Source: Rhodocyclaceae bacterium (lineage in GTDB: Bacteria > Pseudomonadota > Gammaproteobacteria > Burkholderiales > Rhodocyclaceae). Taken from it: a stretch of 64,000 bases of DNA. Below are positions 59,691 through 64,000 of the stretch, in pieces. Every line of letters begins with the position of its first letter. The stretch's first letter is position 1. The notes below the pieces were generated by a model. The model had not been told where the DNA came from and searched no databases. It was given only the letters and a program-made list of their open reading frames with translations. The translations under genes and the position numbers were made by a program. The stretch lies in NCBI GenBank assembly GCA_016791105.1, contig JAEUNM010000054.1, forward strand, positions 59,274 through 123,273, in the 5' to 3' direction.

Positions 59691-60235
59691 TTGCGGCCGT
59701 AGCGGGCGGTGAAACTGGCTTTGCCCAGACTGTTGGCGTTGATCATGTAGCCCACCATGGCACCCGGCGCATCGGCTGGGATCTCGATCTTGTCGGTCTT
59801 GAGGGCGTGAACCGTGAAAATGTAGCGGTGCGGCTTGTCGGCCTTGGGCGGGCAGGGGCCGCCCCAACCACTGCTGCCGAAATCGGTCCGTGTCTGGAGT
59901 GCGGCGGCGGGCGCCTTGCCGGCGGCGGGGTCGCCCGCTCCCGCCGGCAGCGCATTCGTTTCGGCGGGAATATTCACTACAAGCCAGTGCCACCAGCCCG
60001 ACCCGGTCGGCGCATCCGGGTCATACACCGTGAGCGCGAAACTTTTAGTGCCTTGTGGCGCGCCTTTCCATGCCAGCGCTGGGGAAACGTTGCCGCCGTC
60101 GCAGCCAAAGCCCTTGAAAACATGCTTTTCGGGTATCGGCGCGCTTGCCGGCAGATCGGGACTGGTGAGCCTGAAACTTTCCGCCTGGACCGCTGAAGAA
60201 AGCAGGATGGCCGATAGCGACAATGCAATTTTCAT
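59687..60235 (-). CDS. YbhB/YbcL PEBP-family exported protein
   Basis: A 182-aa protein with signal peptide ([20 protein letters not shown]). The phosphatidylethanolamine-binding fold shows as [61 protein letters not shown] periplasmic location is predicted, whereas many relatives are cytoplasmic. It is first in the unit PEBP-YkgJ-SpeD. Confidence 0.9.
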   Translation of the reverse strand: MKIALSLSAILLSSAVQAESFRLTSPDLPASAPIPEKHVFKGFGCDGGNVSPALAWKGAPQGTKSFALTVYDPDAPTGSGWWHWLVVNIPAETNALPAGAGDPAAGKAPAAALQTRTDFGSSGWGGPCPPKADKPHRYIFTVHALKTDKIEIPADAPGAMVGYMINANSLGKASFTARYGRK

Positions 60236-60286
60236 GGCAGGGATGAGGAGTTGCAGTGGCGCGCATTTTAGCCTGCGTTTGCATTT

Positions 60287-60688
60287 TCATGACGCAAACC
60301 AGAGTGCTCGGAGCACGCCCCAGCCGGCCCCCAGTCCCAGTGCGCCGAATGCAATTGACGCGGCAAGAAAGGGCAGGCCGCGGCTGGCCGGCTCACGCTG
60401 ATAGGCGATGGCGTAGGCAATGCGGGCAGCCAGCCAAAGCCCGCCGATGGCTGCTGCGCCGCGATCGCTCAGGTAGGCTGCGAACAACCACAGGCAGGGC
60501 AGCGTCATGACGGCCCATTCCAGCGTGTTCATCTGTATGCGTAGCGCGCGCTCGAACAATGGATGGCCAGTTACCGCTGGCGCCTTGACGCCATAGCGGC
60601 CGCGTGCGTAACCGACATTGCTGGCTGTGCCGAACATTAAAAGTACGATCAGCAATGTAACGCCGGCTGTGTAGGGGTGAGATGTCAT
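60287..60688 (-). CDS. MAPEG-family membrane protein
   Basis: A 133-aa protein with four hydrophobic segments. The MAPEG core is visible as ARGRYGVKAPAVTGHPLFER and ALRIQMNTLEWAVMTLPCLW (N-E motif in the second helix). Members include glutathione-dependent detoxification enzymes. Start 60688 gives MTSHPYTAGVTLLIVLLMFG. It is transcribed alone, divergently from gcvR across 190 bp. Confidence 0.88.
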   Translation of the reverse strand: MTSHPYTAGVTLLIVLLMFGTASNVGYARGRYGVKAPAVTGHPLFERALRIQMNTLEWAVMTLPCLWLFAAYLSDRGAAAIGGLWLAARIAYAIAYQREPASRGLPFLAASIAFGALGLGAGWGVLRALWFAS

Positions 60689-60878
60689 GAGTTGCAGGGC
60701 AATCAAACCTGTGTAAGGGATTCCGACAGCCGTCGAAGCGCGGCGCGTGCCGCGCATTGACCCGCTGCACCACACCAGCCCTCGTTTCGCGGCGAACGGC
60801 CAGGATCCAGGCACGCTGCTTACGCGGCAAGCCCGCAAACCGCGATAATGCCGCAGATTTGAACGAGGAGCAGCCCAA

Positions 60879-61406
60879 ATGCAGCAATATCTGGTGATCA
60901 CGATCATAGGTGACGATAGGCCCGGAATCGTCGAAAAATTGTCGGCCCTGGTCTGTGCGCACGAGGGCAACTGGTTGGAGTGCTCCATGGCCCATTTGGC
61001 CGGTAAATTCGCTGGTATTTTGCGCGTGGCCGCTGAGGAAACGCAGGTTGCACCACTGCAGAATGCCTTGTCAGCGCTGACTGAAGTCAAGGCGGTGGCA
61101 GAAATTGCGGTGGCTATTGCGGCACAGGAAACGGGTTTCCGGCGCTGCAAGCTGCTGTTGGTTGGCCACGACCGGCCTGGGATCGTGAAGGAAGTTACGC
61201 ATGTGCTCGCAGCACGCGGGGTGAATGTCGAAACCCTGGAAAGTTGGACCGACGTGGCTGCCATGGCGGCGACCACACTGTTTCACGCCGAGGCCGATCT
61301 GGCGCTACCGGCGGGCGTGGACCATGCCGTGCTGCAGGCGGAACTGGAGGGCATCGCTGACGACCTCATGGTCGATATCGCCCTGCATCCTACGGATCCT
61401 TCGTAA
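60879..61406 (+). CDS. GcvR-like double-ACT regulatory protein
   Basis: A 175-aa protein of two ACT domains: residues 4-78 (YLVITIIGDDRPGIVEKLSA) and 90-165 (KLLLVGHDRPGIVKEVTHVL). GDDRPGIV and GHDRPGIV are the ligand-binding glycine turns. It resembles the glycine-cleavage transcriptional repressor GcvR, which interferes with GcvA in response to glycine. No gcv gene is in the window, so the target is inferred from homology only. Confidence 0.85.
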   Translation: MQQYLVITIIGDDRPGIVEKLSALVCAHEGNWLECSMAHLAGKFAGILRVAAEETQVAPLQNALSALTEVKAVAEIAVAIAAQETGFRRCKLLLVGHDRPGIVKEVTHVLAARGVNVETLESWTDVAAMAATTLFHAEADLALPAGVDHAVLQAELEGIADDLMVDIALHPTDPS

Positions 61407-61747
61407 TCACTGCAATTGCTGGGCGGTTTCGCTCTGCCGACGGTAGTGAAATTCGCCCTTGCATGCATTTCTGCAGGTTTTTGTGCAAGTGGGGCGTCAG
61501 GTTTTCTAGCCTCCGTGCGAAAATCCTGCCCGTCGTCCGCTACGCCAGCGTGACACATGTTTCTCGCTTGGTGCTTTCTTGTTGTCTTGTCGAGAAATTT
61601 TACACAGCCCTCTGGGTGGGGGCGAAAAAATTGCATACATATATGAAATATAAAGTAAATATTGTATTGGTACATAATTTGCTTTTATGTTTTATACAAA
61701 AATTCTTGCGCCGGTTGGCGGCGTCGGCCTTCATGAAAAATACGGAT
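61407..61747. promoter_or_regulatory. A+T-rich region upstream of the PEP-CTERM gene
   Basis: 341 bp without a supported gene. From about 61,590 to 61,740 it becomes A+T-rich, unlike the rest of the window (TTGCAT at 61631, TATAAA at 61649, CATAAT near 61673), but no -35/-10 pair has good spacing. It is likely the promoter and 5' untranslated region of the exoprotein gene. A sigma-54-type element, common for PEP-CTERM genes, was looked for and not found. Confidence 0.45.
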
Positions 61748-63685
61748 ATGAAAAAGAAAATACTTCCCGGTGTCAAACCTGTTCCTAGCGCCTTGGTGCT
61801 TGCGTTCGGCCTGGGGGCGTTTGCATTCCCGGCGCATTCGGCGCTCGTGCAGACCACCGATTACACTTTCAACGACACCCTTGCGGTAACCGATACCCAC
61901 ACGACGTCGTCAATTACAAATCCTGCCACGTCTGCCACGCTGCAGGGTACGACAGCGATTGCCACATTTAATAGCTCATTGGGGGTGCTGACGGGCGTCA
62001 GTGCAAGTGTCGAATCCTCACGCTCACATGGCACAACGATTTCGGCGACCAATCGCACTTCGTCGGGCAGTGCGAGCGCAAGCGGTACCGGTGTGTTCGG
62101 GGCGGCAAGCGGAACCGACCAGGCCACCATCGCCATGACAGGGAATACTGCCAGTGCGACTTTTGCGCAGTTGTCTCGCGCGACTTCCTGTACCGCCGCG
62201 CTTGGCGGTAGCTGCTCAAACAGCAATTCCACCGTTACGCAAAGTCAGCCGGTGGCGAATTTGACCGTCGCGGCAAACCAACTCGATACCTACGTGGATA
62301 CTTTCGGGGGGGCGCCTGCGCTCACACGCTCGGCCAAAGTAACGGACACGGCGAACCGCAACAGTTTCTCGTCTGCACAAAGTACCTATAGCGTCGGCTG
62401 GAGCGGTACGGCCGGCGTGACCTATGACTACCTTGCCCATGCGGGCCCCAGTTTTGCCGCCGGCAGTGCCCAGACCAGCAACACCATCGATTTCGGTAGC
62501 TGGCTGATCGGTTCCACGAATCTGTCCCCGGTCGGATACAGCGTGATCAACCGGCTCAATACGGCCTCTGCGCAAAATCAGGTTGGTCTTGATCTGGATT
62601 TGATCCAGCCGTCGGGCGACACTTCGAAGCTCAGCACCAACGCAGCGACTTTTACGAATCTCGGGGCGGGGACCGCGCAGAACTACACCGCAGCGATGGA
62701 TACGTCGGCAGTCGGTTCATTCAGCGGCGTCTACGTGATGAAGTTTTCCGACCAGGACGTCGGTGCGGCGTCAAGCCGCTTCGACTACATCAATCGTGCG
62801 TCGGATTACACGCTGAACCTGAACCTTGCGGGACGCGTGGTGGATCATGCGCAGGGCTCGTTCGACTCGAGTTCAACGGTTACCAGCACATCGCTTGATC
62901 TGGGGCGCGTGTTCGTCAATTCGACCAACCCCGTTGCCAACCTCTCCGTTTATAACGCTGCAGGCGATCGCGTCGCGCTAGCGTTGAACGCAGTTACCGG
63001 AAGCGGCGATACGAATGCGCTTACGACAACGCTGGCGCCGATTTCGATCGCGCGTGGCGCGTCTTCCGATGCCCTGGCGCGCCTGAACACGGCACAAGTC
63101 GGTAATTTTTCCGCTACCTACACATTGGCGCTGGCTGACGACTTGGGATCCACCGTGCAGGGGAATTCCGCACAAACCTATTCGATGACAGTGCAACTGG
63201 GCGGGCAGGTAGTTGATCACGCGGCAGCATCTTTCGACGGGACGGTGGTTCTGGACACCTTGTCACTCGACTTTGGCCGGCATTTTATCGGCGACACCGT
63301 GTCTCCGATGCTGTTCGACATATTCAACGTGTTTGGCAACGATCGTACCAGCCTGGACCTCGTGAGCGTGACGGGAAGTGGCGACACGGATAAATTGTCA
63401 ATCTGTCTGATGCAGTTTCTTGCGCTTGCGCCTGGCGATGCGTTTCATTGTGCCGCTTTCCTCGATACTTCTGTAATAGGCGGGTTTGATGCAACCTATT
63501 CGATCCAGCTGCGGGACAACGCGACGGGCATCGGTGGTACGCCTGCAGTATTTTTTCTGACCTTGAATCTCGGTGCGGACGTTGTTGCAAGGCGGAACGC
63601 TACGCCCGAGCCGAATTCCCTGGGGTTGTTGGGCGTTTCGCTTCTCGGCGTGTCTGTGCTGAGCCGCAGGCGCAAGAAGAAGTAG
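61748..63685 (+). CDS. PEP-CTERM exoprotein with three tandem beta repeats
   Basis: A 645-aa exported protein. It has a signal peptide ([20 protein letters not shown]), a Ser/Thr/Ala-rich region (residues about 40-250), then three repeats of about 95 residues. Each repeat opens like [26 protein letters not shown] or [13 protein letters not shown] and contains a SGDT motif. They match choice-of-anchor or ASH-like domains. The C-terminus, [20 protein letters not shown] then RRRKKK, is a classical PEP-CTERM sorting tail, removed by exosortase. ATG 61748 is used; an alternative at 61733 adds five residues. Confidence 0.9.
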   Translation: MKKKILPGVKPVPSALVLAFGLGAFAFPAHSALVQTTDYTFNDTLAVTDTHTTSSITNPATSATLQGTTAIATFNSSLGVLTGVSASVESSRSHGTTISATNRTSSGSASASGTGVFGAASGTDQATIAMTGNTASATFAQLSRATSCTAALGGSCSNSNSTVTQSQPVANLTVAANQLDTYVDTFGGAPALTRSAKVTDTANRNSFSSAQSTYSVGWSGTAGVTYDYLAHAGPSFAAGSAQTSNTIDFGSWLIGSTNLSPVGYSVINRLNTASAQNQVGLDLDLIQPSGDTSKLSTNAATFTNLGAGTAQNYTAAMDTSAVGSFSGVYVMKFSDQDVGAASSRFDYINRASDYTLNLNLAGRVVDHAQGSFDSSSTVTSTSLDLGRVFVNSTNPVANLSVYNAAGDRVALALNAVTGSGDTNALTTTLAPISIARGASSDALARLNTAQVGNFSATYTLALADDLGSTVQGNSAQTYSMTVQLGGQVVDHAAASFDGTVVLDTLSLDFGRHFIGDTVSPMLFDIFNVFGNDRTSLDLVSVTGSGDTDKLSICLMQFLALAPGDAFHCAAFLDTSVIGGFDATYSIQLRDNATGIGGTPAVFFLTLNLGADVVARRNATPEPNSLGLLGVSLLGVSVLSRRRKKK

Positions 63686-63728
63686 TTGCCTATCGGCCGG
63701 GCGTCTGCTTAATGCGGGCGCGGGGCAA

Positions 63729-63760
63729 AAAAACGCCCGCTCTTTCGAGCGGGCGTTTTT
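63729..63760 (+). terminator. Strong intrinsic terminator after the PEP-CTERM gene
   Basis: A 14-bp stem with A/T ends (63729-63742 with 63747-63760, core ACGCCCGCTC and GAGCGGGCGT) and a TTTC loop, followed by a T-run. Symmetric A and T tracts allow it to work in both directions. It lies 43 bp after the PEP-CTERM stop and immediately before the group II intron. Confidence 0.9.
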
Positions 63761-63761
63761 G

Positions 63762-64000
<239 letters not shown>

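Overview
The window is high-GC DNA that reads as a betaproteobacterial chromosome. The evidence is the set of housekeeping genes: ubiD, a complete liv ABC transporter, the rubredoxin-pilGHIJL block facing thiD-thiE-hemL, rnb-tonB-mtgA, a PEP-CTERM surface protein and a two-partner secretion system. The species cannot be fixed from the sequence alone.

Positions 1 to about 13,042 are one end of a Mu-like (B3-type) transposable prophage that runs off the left edge. It carries a leftward XRE repressor, a Ner-like regulator and a tightly packed rightward early operon: regulators, DUF3102 protein, DDE transposase, MuB-like ATPase, small proteins, GemA, Mor and a DUF5131 (Gp37/Gp68) protein. Left of the repressor is an accessory block. 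It contains a 340-aa protein whose C-terminal signature matches the AcrVA2 anti-CRISPR family, a TrfB/KorA-like DNA-binding protein overlapping its stop codon, and a leftward pair of envelope proteins. No head or tail genes are visible. The right end has two near-identical 17-bp sites 22 bp apart that end in CA, and it interrupts a membrane sensor gene that belongs to a PstS-like/porin/sensor operon.

Positions 13,043-27,500 hold that porin operon, an SDR plus histone-deacetylase-like pair, ubiD, livF-G-M-H-K (the LivK lipoprotein has an unusual helical tail), a small cytochrome c, a DUF255 thioredoxin-fold protein and a trans-sulfuration PLP enzyme. Positions 27,560-37,984 hold the Pil-Chp chemosensory cluster for type IV pili, ending in a 2210-aa PilL/ChpA hybrid kinase that contains an internal tandem repeat. 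The rubredoxin gene lies upstream of it. Divergently come thiD-thiE-hemL and a SugE/Gdx-type exporter with overlapping start and stop codons, converging on mgtE.

Positions 42,784-53,277 are a two-partner secretion operon: a 2484-aa filamentous haemagglutinin-like exoprotein, a protein with two FecR domains, and a ShlB/FhaC-type transporter. Next come mtgA, tonB and RNase II; yqiA and uppP; speD, a YkgJ-like protein and a PEBP-family protein; a MAPEG protein; and a GcvR-like double-ACT protein. The window ends with a PEP-CTERM exoprotein built from three repeats, a strong terminator, and directly after it the 5' end of a group II intron that continues past the right edge.
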